This document shows positions 36,240-47,996 of a stretch of 64,000 nucleotides of DNA, piece by piece. The translations under genes were made by a program, and so were the position numbers. Positions within the stretch are counted from its first letter, which is position 1. The number at the start of each line of letters is the position of its first letter. The notes below the pieces were generated by a model. The model ran no database searches. It was not told the DNA's origin and was given only the letters and a program-made list of their open reading frames with translations. The DNA is from Pisolithus tinctorius (lineage: Eukaryota > Basidiomycota > Agaricomycetes > Boletales > Pisolithaceae): NCBI GenBank assembly GCA_024663395.1, contig JANFAH010000010.1:1-64000 (forward strand). The letters are read 5' to 3'.

Positions 36240-36640
36240 CAGCTCCTCCTTATCCACTGCAAGGACAAGGTAGAATGTAACACAACCATTGATGTGAACC
36301 TGGACAATTATGAGAAATGCCAGTCATATATCTTGGACTTTCATGATACTCCCATTGCTGGTCACAAAGGTGCCAAGGCTGCATATAATGTGCTTAGGAA
36401 GTATCACAGGTGAAAAGGAATGAAGGAACAGGTGCAGACTTATGTGAAGCACTGCCAGCAGTGTCAAAAGTCTAAAACCAGAAATAAACCACCATCTGGA
36501 ACCTCAATGCTGCTTCCTACCCCTGAAGGCCCATCAGGAAATCAACCAAATACTATCCATGCTTTTTATGGAATTATTTGTCTATTTCGACTATTATGGC
36601 TATTTCTGGTCACACTCAATACAGACAAAGTTTAGATTAG
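36240..36640 (+). mobile_element. Ty3 retrotransposon fragment (integrase zinc-binding region)
   Basis: Reading on the plus strand gives a typical integrase H2C2 zinc finger: FHDTPIAGHKGAKAAYNVLR, then MKEQVQTYVKHCQQCQKSK (His-x3-His-like pattern followed by Cys-x2-Cys). A TGA sits between RKYHR and KGMKEQ, where Trp or Arg is expected. No LTR, reverse transcriptase or integrase core is attached, so this is an old scrap. Confidence 0.75.
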
Positions 36641-37037
36641 TCAAAATAGTTAAAATAGTCAAGATAGTATTTCTTGAAAAGTTCAAAAGTCAAACTAGTC
36701 AAGATAGTAGTAGTAGTAAAGAAAGTGTTATTCCATGCCATATACCATATATACAGGGGTCTCTGTTCATTTAGTACTTGAGTCGTATATACTACCTAAC
36801 ACCTAACTGCTTCTCAAGTTTGTGTCCCAGACAGTCAGCCATGCAGTTGTTCTAATGCCTTTTGAGTACTGTCTGCAAGCACTTGCATCAGCAAAACTAC
36901 AAGTTACTTAATCTGACTTGATTACTTGGAATTTTGTTACCAAGTCAAAATAAGGTGTCAAGTCACTTAAGTGAATTAAGTAATTATGACTTGGACTACT
37001 TGGGAGCTTGTGCACATTGAACATTTGAATAAGTACT
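36641..37037. other. AT-rich, CpG-free repeat DNA
   Basis: Contains short repeated words such as GTCAAAATAG and CAAGTCA/AAGTAA. No gene or element boundary recognised, apart from the TAA target duplication beginning at 37038. Confidence 0.35.
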
Positions 37038-37040
37038 TAA

Positions 37041-37130
37041 GGGCCCGAACAGTAGCAGAATTTCTGCTTCCTTATGCAAAACATATACAAACCAACTCTG
37101 TGCGGAGTTCAGCAGACTTCTAAGTTGATA
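37041..37130 (+). repeat. Harbinger left terminal inverted repeat, 90 bp
   Basis: Matches the complement of 40387-40476 over 90 bp with four mismatches and no gap. All four mismatches (positions 7, 11, 64 and 74 of the repeat) are CG in one copy and CA in the other. Confidence 0.93.
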
Positions 37131-37289
37131 ATTGTGGACTATCTGCGACTGTGGTGTTTACTGATCAGGTGATGAATCACAGCTACCATGTATGCATAAT
37201 ATGATATGCCACCTCGATGAACCGACCTTTATCACAGGCTAGACCATTCTGTGTCCCCAACCTGCCACTCACATCGACTTCACAGTAAG

Positions 37290-38771
37290 ATGGAAGGTAG
37301 GGGTTCTGGGTCAAAAGGAAAGGCTCCGTCAGTCAGTTCGAGCTCTGAGCCTCAGCTGAAGTTGTGAGCTGTATGGCCCCATACAGATGTCGAGATGCTT
37401 CTCGATTTTGTGGAGGAAATCCGACCCAAGGCAGGTGATCGTATGGTCTTTCAACTAGGGCACTTCAACAATTTGGTATCTCAGTTACCTGTCCAAGCCA
37501 ATGGCTACCATAAAACTGCGAAAAGCTGTTATGACAAGTGGGAAAGTGTGCATTTATTGATTTATCCTTGCATTCGGTATCACTCATCTCATACAAAGCT
37601 GAAATGGGATTACTATGCAGCTTTAGCTGTTGCAAGGGGATTGGGGCTCGCATGTTCAGCAGCAAGAGGTGCTGATGTCATAACTGAGGCAGGGCAGCTC
37701 ATGATGGATGATGTTGTCGAGGTATGTCTGAGATTTTTTCATGGCATGGTGCAAAAATCCTTGACCTTCCCCTAGAATCGGCCAGATACTGCCCAATACC
37801 GAAACACGGGCTTCAAATACTTCGATTGTATGTGAGACCTTGCCCTTCCTGACAAGGCGAGGGGCACCAATGCACACCATGCCGCTGGTGCCCGACCCCC
37901 CGCCCAAAGGTCCCAGGCTTCTACTTCCACATCATCCGATTTTCCCAGCTCCATTGTGCACCCTGTCATATTGCCTCAGCTCACATCTATGCAGCTCCCC
38001 ACACCACCATCATTCCCGCAGCCTGCTGTGCAGCATCAGCTACCGTTCACACATCCTCATATGCAGTATCAGCTACCACCTGTGCAACCCGCCACACAGT
38101 TTACCTTTGTGCAGGATCAATCCGGGTTCCCTAATCAACATCAAATCACACAGACTCCCTGGAGTGTGCAGCCCGCCATAAACATTCAAGGTATGCCTGT
38201 ACCACAGGGTATTTCACAGGCCCTGTCCAGTGTGCCACCTGTGTCCCTGCCTGGCCCGATGGTTTCCCCTTTGTCCATTCCTACATCACCACCGTCCTCC
38301 GCAATGACATCAGTAAGCACTTCCATCAATCCGTCATCTAGTTTGTCGTCTCACGGCAAGAAGCGCAAAAGCGACGCCACTGCTGGGCTCGACACCACAT
38401 CCACAGCGGCTTCCCAGGGAAGTTCCAGCGGTTCTCAGAAGTGGTGCTTGCAGATGGCTGGCCTTGAAGATGTGGTGTGGGATCTGATGTCTGGTGTGCA
38501 AGACAGTACCTCCAAGACGCTCGCTGCTCTCAACAATTCCAAGGGCCAAAGTCTCAACGAAGCATGCACGTTGATGTTTGAGCTTGAGAAGAACCTTTCA
38601 GAGCAGAACCTAGTCCACTTGCAAATGTTGTTTGAAGAGAAATCCTCCTATGTCATGGGTTACAAGAACGCTGCTGCTCAGTCGGCAACATACCAAATGT
38701 TGTGGGTTAAGATGAGGCTCGAGGCCGCTGGCTACGAGGTTCCAGAATATGCAAATTTGGGGGGGAAATAA
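37290..38771 (+). pseudogene. Harbinger Myb/SANT-like partner protein, broken by TGA codons
   Basis: Frame from the ATG at 37290 (MEGRGSGSKGKAPS). An N-terminal trihelix-like DNA-binding region follows (AVWPHTDVEMLLDFVEEI, then KTAKSCYDKWE). An intron runs from GTATGT at about 37723 to the acceptor at 37774. Then comes FKYFDC, a Gln/Pro-rich linker, a basic patch KKRKSD and a C-terminal coiled-coil region (FELEKNLSEQNLVHLQ), ending at 38771. Partner proteins of this sort bind the transposon ends and bring in the nuclease. The frame is interrupted by TGA near 37365 (before AVWPHTD) and near 37825 (after FDCM), where Arg CGA is the likely ancestor. No other disabling change seen. Confidence 0.8.
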
Positions 38772-38928
38772 GTAGTTCATTTGTACTTGTGCATCTATAC
38801 AGCAATCACCACTGTTTTAAAATTGCCATGCAAGCATGAAAATTGAGAGTGGATAAGACATGGATGAAATTTGAGGGCGACGTAGTGATACACGGATAAT
38901 ATGCAAAACTAGCTACTGAACTACTGAA

Positions 38929-40371
38929 TCAACCCCTTCTTGCGAGCTCAGTGCGATAATCTTCCCACATTTGTGCTGCAATTGTGTCATGCATGGCATT
39001 CATCTGACTATGCGACCCAGCGTTCAATGGAGTATCTTGCAAGCTTCCGACGTCCGTTTCTTCAGATGTTAAAAGTGGCCCGTCATCTTCATTGAATTCG
39101 TCAGGATCTGGCATGTCAACGTCGTCAGGATCGTGGAGGCAGATGATATTGTGAACACAGCACGCCGCTGCAGGCAAGCAGGACTGGATTGCCATGTCAT
39201 ATTTGGGTGGGAGAATGAGGGTTCGAAAACGTTGCTTTATAACTCCGAAGTTATGCTCAATGTTGTTTTGGAGCATGGCATGGCGAAGGTTGAAAAGCTC
39301 TTTTCCATCCCTCGGCCTGTAGGGAATGAATGAGAATCAAACGCACATAAAAATGTAGTGGTACTTACTGTAGATTGGCTCGCCCCCACTCAGCCAAATG
39401 ATAGTGTTGGCCACGGTATGGTATGAGTAGCTGTGGAGTCGACAGATACCCTGCATCAGCAAGGTAATACTGCCCATCAGGAATAGCAAAGTCCCACAAG
39501 CGGGCATTGTGGTAGACCATGGCATCAGCAGCCGACCCTTCCCAGCCTCCGAGAACGTATGTGATGATACCATCGAATGAACATGTGACAAGACAGTTTT
39601 GAGATAAGAAACCCTTGCAGTTGTGCATAAGGTCTTGTTCACTTGCAGATGGCGCACATGCGATGTGTGTACCATTGAGGGCACCTATGGTGTCTTTGAA
39701 GTATGGATAAAATTTGGGATTGGTGGCGATACGACTGGGGACTGGTGAATTGGCTCTGGGAAGGCAAACATATGTGGTATAAATGCGACCCTCGGAGAAT
39801 GCATGGAGCATTCGTTTAAAATACCTGGGTAAAGTTTAGCAGAATTTCAATCCAAATGACAGTGCACTCACCATGATATTGTATCCATTGAGCATTGTAA
39901 TCGCTCACCAATGTGCCGAGCCGATAAGCCTGTCACCATTGCATACAGGAAAATCGCCAGCTGCTCCTCTAACATGACATTCTTCGAATCTTGGAGATCC
40001 CCTTCACGAAGGATAGATATCAGCCTGAGGAAGATATGTTTGTGGATACCAAGCTCAGTTCTGATCCGCTTGGGGTGCCCATTAAGCAACTCATTTAGCC
40101 AGCCCTGGCCTGAAAGAGCAGATGTATGGTAAGGTTCTGGGGTAGCGCTTCGAAGTGTTGAGACTGCAGCCTGGTATAGACCGAGTGTAGTGGCGACCAC
40201 CACATAGTTCTGGATCTGCTGCAAGACTAGCACCCTCCGAGTGATATCAGATGAAGTATCAGAATCTTCATCCTCCTCGTCCAAATCATTCTCATCCCTC
40301 ACGGCGATAAGGCGATTCTCGACCATAGCAATGGTCTCGATGGCATAGTGGCATATAAGGTCAATTGCCAT
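38929..40371 (-). CDS. PIF/Harbinger DDE nuclease with first catalytic Asp changed to Asn
   Basis: Start at 40371 (MAIDLICHYAIETIAMVENR); an earlier Met lies inside the TIR. An N-terminal helix-turn-helix-like region (LEEQLAIFLYAMVTGLSARH, then IGERLQCSMDTIS) is followed by an intron with donor near 39870 and acceptor near 39825. The DDE_Tnp_4 nuclease core then reads FKDTIGALNGTHI, YVLGGWEGSAADA, YYLADAGY and EHNFGVIKQRF, with a second intron near 39360-39315. In active relatives the first block is GA(I/L)DGTHI. Here the Asp codon is AAT (39676-39674), preceded by C, so a CG-to-CA change explains it. The other two acidic residues are intact. The nuclease should be inactive unless rescued elsewhere. 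The C-terminus is acidic (DPDDVDMPDPDEFNEDD). Confidence 0.88.
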
Positions 40372-40386
40372 GTGACCACAGCTGAG

Positions 40387-40476
40387 TATCAACTTAGAAG
40401 TCCGCTGAACTCTGCACAGAGTTGGTTTGTATATGTTTTGCATAAGGAAGCAGAAATTCTGCTACCGTTTGGGCCC
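40387..40476 (-). repeat. Harbinger right terminal inverted repeat, 90 bp
   Basis: Partner of 37041-37130. The outer end is GGGCCC followed by the TAA duplication. Confidence 0.93.
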
Positions 40477-40479
40477 TAA

Positions 40480-40886
40480 GTCACTCAAGCCATGAGTACT
40501 TAAGCAGATTCCAGTCACCAAGGTTACACCAATAGCATATGTAGTAAAGAGGGGGGGAATAGGATGGCTAAGAATGATATTATAGAGGCATAGGAAAAAC
40601 AGTCAAAAATCAGTGAGTCAAGATAAAAAGGATTGATAGCATGAAGCCAGCCAATAAGATCCCAGTGCTTCATAGAGTTGATGCACAAACAATGAAGCCA
40701 ATAGCAGAGATGCCATATGGGGACTGAGGGTATTGGAGGTAGGGTTTGAGGTTGAGGGAGTTGTAGGCAAATGGGAGATGACAAACTGTGTGTGTTGGGG
40801 GCAGTGAGCAAAGAGGGGGGGAGAGCATGTATAATAAATCAGTGAATCTGGGGAGGGAGCAATGGATATGATTGCTGACATACCAA
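40480..40886. other. CpG-poor repeat DNA, no gene
   Basis: Low-information sequence between the Harbinger element and the 3' end of the minus-strand DUF6532-like gene. Confidence 0.35.
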
Positions 40887-43229
40887 TTACTGAAACTCAA
40901 ACAGATTCTGGAAATCATCATCATCATCTTCATTGGACCCACTACTTCCAGTGGATCTCTCTTTCCCCTTTGTGCTGACCTTGACATAGCACTGAGTTTC
41001 TTCAACAATTGTGGAAAAGTTTGCATTTGAGAGCATCATGATTGGCTGCAAAAGCTTCCTCATTGTCTCACCCCATGTCTGGAAATTGAATCCATATGGT
41101 TTGCCATCAGGGATAATGACCTCCCAGGTCACACCAGAATCACCTTTCAGCAGGACAGCATGCTTCTGTGGCTTTGATCCAGACACAAGTTTTTCAAGTT
41201 GTAGGTTACCATGTGCAGCTAGAGTCAATGCCCAGCAAACCTGGAAGATGAAATCAGCTGAGTACATCAGTAAACCACTTTGTGTACTGGCAGTCCTAGG
41301 GAATCTGTCCAGTGCTGGACAGCTCTGGCCAGCAAAAGTGATTTACTGATGTAGTGACAATGAGATATGATAAAACCTATGGCTGTGGCAGCAAGGGTGA
41401 GTGCAACTTGAGCAGTGATCTTTTCACTGTCTAACTTGGGAATCTGGGCATGGCCAGCAACAAAGTTGAAGTGTGATGTGAATGTCTGTAATACAAATGG
41501 AGACTGCCAAATACCAGTCCACATCTGCCAAAAAAATCATTTAGATACCAAGATGATGATGATATCTAGCACAACTCACCTTGTGGTTGATATCTTCATT
41601 TCCACTGAATAGATAATGGTTACAGTGGAGCATGGCTGCTGCAAAATCCTCTCACTGTTTGGGATCATGAAAGTCAGTGTCTTGAATAAAGAATGTTGCA
41701 ATGACCATCAGTGCTGTTGCTGCAAAGCCGCTTCGCCATTCATTCAAGTGCTGCTTTCCCTAGGATTGCAACATAGGGTTAGCAGCACAACTATGAAACT
41801 CAAGTTTAGAATGGTCTTACCACATGGAAGACTGGCCCCCTAGGAGCAATATAATGTTCCACTTTGCCATGGTAAACTTCATCCCAGATCATCTGCATTG
41901 CATCCTGAAGGTCACCTGCCTCAATAGTCCATGGATTGACATAGCCCCCACACCAGTGGGCAAGTGAAGGGATGTAGATACTGTGCCAGACATTTCCATC
42001 TTGACACCCAGGTGGAAGGTCTTGGTTAGTGAACTTGCTGCTCATGTTGTTCCTTGGACAGTTGGGAAGTTTGATAACTCCATCTTCTGCCTTTGTTTTA
42101 GTGTGTTTTGACAGGGGAGCAGCTGATTGATGACCTTCCATATCAGCCTATAATGGTGTAAACCTACTTGCTGGGTGCTCAATTTAGTATGTGCCACATA
42201 CCTGTGAGACCAGAGGCCATTTCAAAGATCCTCTCAGAGGAGTTGACACCTGATCTACTTCAATCACCTCATTGTCTGAGCTCAACCTGTCATAGTACAT
42301 TGATAGCTCACTCTTCACAGGCTTTGCTGACACTGCAGTTTTGGCAATGATGCATGGTTGGGATGGGGGTGGTGGGCTGATGGATGGGGAATGTATGTTG
42401 TTGATCACTTCAACAAATACCTATTCCACTGAGTCAATGCACAGGATATGCCAATGATTATGGATGCAACCTACCCTAGTACTGGCATTGCTTCCCTTAC
42501 TGATGCCTTCCTGTGTGTAGTTCCTGAAGTCTGCCAATTCACTGTCTTCACCCAGGTATGAAACAGGCACAACTCTACTGCTGACACTTGCAGGTGTGGG
42601 TGGTGGTTGAGTGGCACTTGAATGAGTAGACCTCGTGCTCCCTTTGACCCCAAAGGATGTTGCATTCAAAAGTGAAGAAGCATGGGAATGCGATGTGCTG
42701 GAAGCACTGACTCTTGGAGAGCAGACAGCCTTGCTGCTTGAAAGTTTCTCTGCCCAGTCCTTTACCTTTCCAATTCCTGCAATATTGCCCTTTGCAGAGC
42801 TAGATTGTACATCAAGGAAGTCCCAGTAGAAGAGGATGGTTTCAGTGAGTAAAAGCATGTGGAGTATAGTGATGGGAAAGGACTAACTCTGGCATGCTGT
42901 TCCCAGGACATTGATGCAAAGAAGTCCTTTGTGCCACCTCAACAAGGTCATGTGTTCCTATTTTCTGTGCACACCACTTCCTTGCTGTGACAGCTTTGTC
43001 AGTGACTTCTGTGCTGTTTTCAAGGGTCTCTTCCTGAGTCAGACCATCACCAAACATCTCTTCCACATCTTCCACACCATCAGCAACATCTTGCCCCATG
43101 GCAGCTGAAAAATGGATTTGGTAAGTTTTATTAGCCAAAATAACATTATAAGTGCTTACAACAAGTTGCCCTAGTCTGCTCCTGTGATAGAGGTGCCCTG
43201 CGAGTCCTGGGCTGTTGATGGGATGTCAG
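40887..43229 (-). pseudogene. DUF6532-like gene, 3' part (gene split by a copia insertion)
   Basis: A multi-exon minus-strand gene of the agaricomycete-specific type I associate with DUF6532. Recognisable blocks in order are SAMGQDVADGVEDVEEMFGD, a Ser/Thr/Pro-rich linker, NVWHSIYIPSLAHWCG, DAMQMIWDEVYHGKVEHYI, NEWRSGFAATALMVIATFF, QSPFVLQTFTSHFNFVAGH, ALTLAATA, QLEKLVSGSKPQKHAVLL and an acidic end NEDDDDDFQNLFEFQ. Introns are short, for example 43108-43157 (GTAAGC...CAG). The 5' part of the coding sequence lies beyond the copia element at 48289-48440 and rejoins in frame. Function unknown; these genes are highly repeated and commonly found among transposons, so this may itself be element cargo. 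The family name is from memory. Confidence 0.5.
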
Positions 43230-43234
43230 TAAAT

Positions 43235-43526
43235 TAACAAAGGTATGAGTTTCTCAGTGTACAAAGTAGTCACTATATTAGTACCTAACAAAGGTATGAG
43301 TTTCTACACTATGTCAGTACCAAGTAAATGAGTGGGAATCTAGCTATACTCACCTCAGTGTACAAAGTAGTCACTGAGGTGGAAAAGAACGGTGCGGAAA
43401 ATTTATAGTACCATAATTAGTAAGCATAATGACATTGGAATTTAATTCCGAGGGTCAGGGAACAATTCTGAGCCCTCTGGGCAAAACTCCGAGACACTAC
43501 CGTAATTCTGGATCGCATTCTCGACA
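43235..43526 (-). repeat. Copia 3' LTR
   Basis: 292 bp, pairs with 47997-48288. Adjacent on its right (element upstream) is the purine tract at about 43527-43537. An internal direct repeat (AACAAAGGTATGAGTTTCT) occurs twice within the LTR. Confidence 0.93.
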
Positions 43527-43533
43527 CTCCCCC

Positions 43534-46500
43534 TCAATCGGAACAAAGTCTGAGTGCAGATGTGAAGTGTTTTGCCTTGATGCTAGGTAAAGGCTTGGTA
43601 AGGGTATTGGCGACCATGTCATCAGTAGGACAATAAATTAAATGAAAGGAATTGTTTTCCACAGCAAAACGAATGAAATGGTATCGTATTGTTGATGTGC
43701 TTTGTGCGAGCGTGATAGCTGCCATCTTTGGTAAGTGCGATGGCAGATTGACTGTTGGAATACAGCAGGATAGGGTGTTTGAGTGGTTGGAAAACTTCTC
43801 CAATGAGCTGTCGAAGCCATAGGCCCTCTTTGGCTGTGTGAGTCGCTGCAACATACTCCACTTCTGCAGTGGAGAGCATTACAAGTTCTTGTTTCCATGA
43901 AGCCCAACTGATAGCTCCACCATCCAGTAGGTAGGCATATCCACTTATAGCACGTCGATGCTCCTGTGAAGCTCCATCTGCGTCGGTATAGCCCTCAAGG
44001 CCTTGTTCTGAATTTCTGAATGTTAAAGCAAGTGCTTTGGTGCCTGAGATATATCTGTAGATTCATTTCACAGCTTCCCAGTGAGTCATGTTGGGTGCAT
44101 TGTTGAACTGCGCAACTGTGGAGACAGCAAATGCAATGTCAGGGTGCGTTCCAATGGCGAGGTGCATGAGGGAGCCAACAGCAGCACAGTAGGGTATGTT
44201 TTTCATGTGTGCAGCTTCTTTGGCTGGCTGCGGAATTTCTCTGCGAGAGAGTTTTATTCTGGGGTCCATCGGAATTGCAGCAGGTTTGCAGTCAGCGAGG
44301 TTGTATTTCATCAGGATGGCCTCAATGTAGGACTGCTGTGACAGGGATATGGTGCAGGCTTCTCTGTTCCATGTCACCTTCATCCCAAGTAGCCAACTGA
44401 TGGGCCCTAGGTCGGAGATTTTAAAATGAGTGCTGATCTCCTGTTTAAATGAGTGAATTAATGATGGGGAACTGCCTGTTACAGTGCAGTCATCAATGTG
44501 GCTGGTGAGGATGAGAATTTCTGGTCCTATGCGACCGTAGAACACTCCCCAGTCTGCGTGTGCTCTGGTGAGCCCAAGATCTGCAAGAGTAGTGCATAGC
44601 TTCTGGTACCACCAAAGCATGCCTTGTTTCGAGCTGTATAATGCTACGTTTAGCTTCCCAACTGGATGGGAAAAATTCCGCCCTACAGCGTAGCCCTCAG
44701 GGAGCTCCATGTAGATGTCTTCACCATCTCCGAGTTTGCCATTGAGGAATGCTGAGTGGAAATCAAATACATTGATATCCCAGTCATTGTGTGCAGCAAC
44801 TGCTAGTATGGTGCAGAGAGATGCAAGTCTTGCGACAGGAGCATATGTTTCGTCGTAGTCAATGCCCTGTATCTGGGAGTAGCCCTTAGCGACTAGGTGG
44901 GCCTTGTACTTCTTGATTTCTCTGGCAGCGTTGCATTTGATCTTGAAGACCCATTTGCATCCTACAACATTTGTGCCTTTGGGGCACTCGACGACATCCC
45001 AGGGATGTGCTTCCTCTAGGCTCTTTAATTCCGCATTTATGGCATTTTGCCACTTCAGCCAGTCAGCTCAGGATTTCACCTCATGGACTGTTGATGGGTC
45101 CAGCCCTTCGGCTTCAGCCATCCCTGCCACCATAGCATACACAATGTTAGTGTCGTCTTCATCAGTAGCTAGTTCTTTGTCAAACACATAGGTAGCATTT
45201 TCTCGGGATTTCAGGCTGTTTGGGTTGCTATCACTCTCTTGGAGTTCTTTTACAAAGTCAAGAGGGATGTGCCCATCATGAGTGCCTTCCCCTGTACGTA
45301 GGCGCCTCATATAGTCTGATTCAAAGCACTGGTGAGTGGAGCGACGAGGTTGAGGTGGAGGTGTTTTGAAATTGTCTCTGAGTGGGTCCGGAATTAGTCT
45401 CGGAATTCCTGAAGTTGCTTCGGTGGGTCGCTCGACCATCTGTGGGGCCTCGGAATTTCCTTGTGAAGCTGCGGAGTTCTGTTTTGAGGTTTCGGAATTT
45501 CTTTCTGACGCATCGGAATTCCCCTGCTCCCCCTCGAGTGGCACACCATGTGGTACAGACACATCTCGGCACTCGAAAATGACACTTCTATCAATTCTGA
45601 TTGCTTGTGTGTCAGGCCAGTAGATATGGTGGCCATCGCTCTCAGGGTCAAAACCTACCCAGTGTCCATCTCAGGCTCACATGTCTAGTTTGGAGCCAGA
45701 GGTGTCATGGACCTTGACACAACATCCCCAGACCAGAATTTTTGAGAGGTCAGGTGGTCTTTGGTAGAGCATTTCATAGGGAGTTTTTGTGCCTAGATGG
45801 CGAGTCGATGAGTGGTATTTGAGCCAAGTAGCATGCATGATGGCCTCCCCCCAGAGGTTCTTGGGTAGGCTGCTGGCATGAATCATCGCACATACATGCT
45901 CAACGAGTGTTCTGTTGAGTTGTTCTGCAACTCCGTTGTGTTTGGGGGTATCATGGATGGTTATGTGTCGTTCTGTGCCTCAGGATTTCAGATATTCCGA
46001 AAATTCTGCACTAAGGTATTCTCCCCCTCAATCTGAGCAAAGTCACTTGACTTTGGTGTCGAACTGCGTGTTCAGCCATGCTTCATAGGCCTTGTATGAT
46101 GTGAAGGTCTTGGCTTTTGTCTTCTGGAGGTACAGCTTGGTGTAGCAGGTGTGGTCATCCATGAATGAGACATAGTATTGGCTGTGGCCAGGGGTTTGGA
46201 CTGGAGAAGGTCCCCAGAGGTCTGTGTGGACCTCGTCACCTAGATGTTCATGGTGGGGTGGGTTGCGCTCCTTCCCAATGGGCTTCTGAGTGGCTTTGGC
46301 ATATTCACATGAATTGCACATGCCCATGGTAGAATGCACTTTGTCCAGTTTAATTCTGGTGATTGTTCCGTCCTTGAGCATGTGCTGGATGGCTTCAGGA
46401 GCGATGTGGCCAAGCCTTATGTGAACCTCCTCCATGGTTAAGGATTCCATGGCCTTGGCTAGGCCTGCAAAGGCATGGTGAGCTCGTTTGAGGCAGTAGA

Positions 46501-46657
46501 GGCCTTTTTGCATCGGAATTTCGGCTACTTTCCTTTTCTGAGTGTTGAAAATTTGACAATGCTTGTCTCAGAATAATGCCGCATACCCAGTGATGTCAAG
46601 TTTGCTAACAGAAACAAGTGTAATTCCCATCTTGGGAGCATAGAGTGTGTCCTTGAG
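43534..46657 (-). pseudogene. Copia pol: integrase, reverse transcriptase, RNase H
   Basis: Continues the gag frame. Integrase: HIRLGHIAPEAIQHMLKDG with CNSCEYAK (zinc finger), DLWGPSPVQTPGHSQYYVSF and HNGVAEQLNRTLVEH. Reverse transcriptase: LVAKGYSQIQGIDYDETYAP, FDFHSAFLNG, SSKQGMLWWYQKL and the active site SHIDDCTV. RNase H: GYTDADGASQEHRRAISGYA, LSTAEVEYVAA. In-frame stops, all TGA, occur at about 46567, 46043, 46028, 45980, 45677, 45671, 45068 and 44063; several sit where the family has Arg (for example SD-stop-GGEY, K-stop-IYRYISG). A single frameshift near 43640 moves the last 35 residues (DDMVANTLTKPLP) to another frame. Confidence 0.9.
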
Positions 46658-47932
46658 TCAAATATGGGTCTGGGTAGTGCCGTTTGGGAGTGAAATTGCG
46701 AGATCGCCTTTCCCAATGGCATGGAAGGTGTGGTTGTTGGCAGCAGTGATAGGTTTGGGTACGATTGGCTTGTAGTCAGGGAATTTGCTGTGGTAGGAGG
46801 ACATATGATGTGAAGTGCCAGAGTTGAACAGGATTGTCTCTTCTGCGGAATTTAGGTTTTTGCCTGCGAGGAGAACATGGTCATAGTTGTTCATATATGC
46901 ATCTTCTTCATCGTTAATGATGTCCTGGGGGTTTGGAATTTCTTCCTCCACAATTTCTGTAAGCCAGTTGTTGTCCTGTGGGTGCGCTAGCCAAACTCCA
47001 TCAGGTTCCAAGTCAGCGCTGGTCTGTGCACTTGAGCTGGCTGATGCGCTGGCTGCAGTGGCCACTTTTCTGGTACCTTTCTCCTTCTTTTTCCCTTTTC
47101 CCTTGTTCTGGAACCACTTGGGCACTTGCCCAGCTTTTCTGCCACCCTCTTCCCAGCATTGGTCTTTTGTATGACCTTTCTTTCTGCAGTTTTCACAGGT
47201 GGACTTCTTTCCATCCTTCACTGAGTAAGCCACATCTTTGGAATTTCCGGAGTTTCCAGAGTTGCCTCTCTTTGTCCGCATTTGGCGCCTATCATATTCA
47301 TCAGAAATTACTTTGATGATAAAGTCTGGAGATAGGTCCTTTTGCATGACTAGGGCTGAAGATGTCATAGCTGTGAGGTTGGAGTTGTAAGAAGCGGGAA
47401 GTGAACTGAGGATGATGGCTGCAAAGTCGTCATCTGTGATTGACTGTCCAAGCGTGGCAAGTTGTTCATGCAGTGCATGCATCTTGTTGAAGTGAGTGTG
47501 GACATCACCTTTTTCCAAACAGTGGGATTCTTGGAGTTTTCTCCAGAGGTCAATTGTGACAACACAAGAGCAGTTTTGGAAAAGATTGGTGAGGACACCC
47601 CACACACTCTTCGCAGTCTCTTCCTTCAGGACTCGAAGGAACAGAGATTCTGGGAGCAACACAGCGATCACTTGCTTGATGTATCCGTCGTCCTTAGCCC
47701 ATTGCTGAAGTTTTTCTGGGTATTTGCTAACAAGTTTTTGCTCCATGGCTGTGGGCTTCCAGGAGGCATCTTTCCCTGCTGAAGGGTCCTCTGGTTTCGC
47801 ATCCAAGCTGGTCAGGTGTCCAATCAGCCCTTTTGAGCTGACAGCCCATTCAACCCAAGCCTTGTAGTATAGCCAGTTGCTTCCGTCTGCATTTAGGGTT
47901 GGGACTTGTAAGGAATGATCATCTTTTGCCAT
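46658..47932 (-). pseudogene. Copia gag and protease
   Basis: 424-codon frame starting MAKDDHSLQVPTLNADGSNW. Gag helices (WRKLQESHCLEKGDVHTHFN, LPASYNSNLTAM) precede a CCHC zinc knuckle CENCRKKGHTKDQC that would package the RNA. The protease active site, normally DSGxSxHM, reads LFNSGTSHHMS: the catalytic Asp is Asn (codon AAC at 46825-46823, preceded by C, so a CG-to-CA change). The frame ends at a TGA (46658) just before LKDTLYAP, a position where Arg fits the family; the same frame continues beyond it. Confidence 0.88.
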
Positions 47933-47996
47933 AGTGGGTATTGTTGCTGCATATTAACTCTTTTGGAATTAGAGTGTGAGAGTGGGGCTCATAACC

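Larger units (their letters stand above)
37041..40476. mobile_element. Complete PIF/Harbinger DNA transposon, 3,436 bp
   Basis: Bounded by 90-bp terminal inverted repeats that start GGGCCC, and flanked on both sides by the 3-bp duplication TAA (37038-37040 and 40477-40479), the target size of PIF/Harbinger. It carries the two expected genes, converging tail to tail: a Myb/SANT-like partner (+) and a DDE nuclease (-). The interior is richer in CpG than the surrounding DNA, suggesting a younger insertion. Both genes are damaged, so it is not autonomous. Confidence 0.93.

Noticed and set aside
36240..36640. Host zinc-finger gene
   Set aside because: The Cys/His spacing and the flanking sequence are those of a retroviral-type integrase, and the frame is broken.
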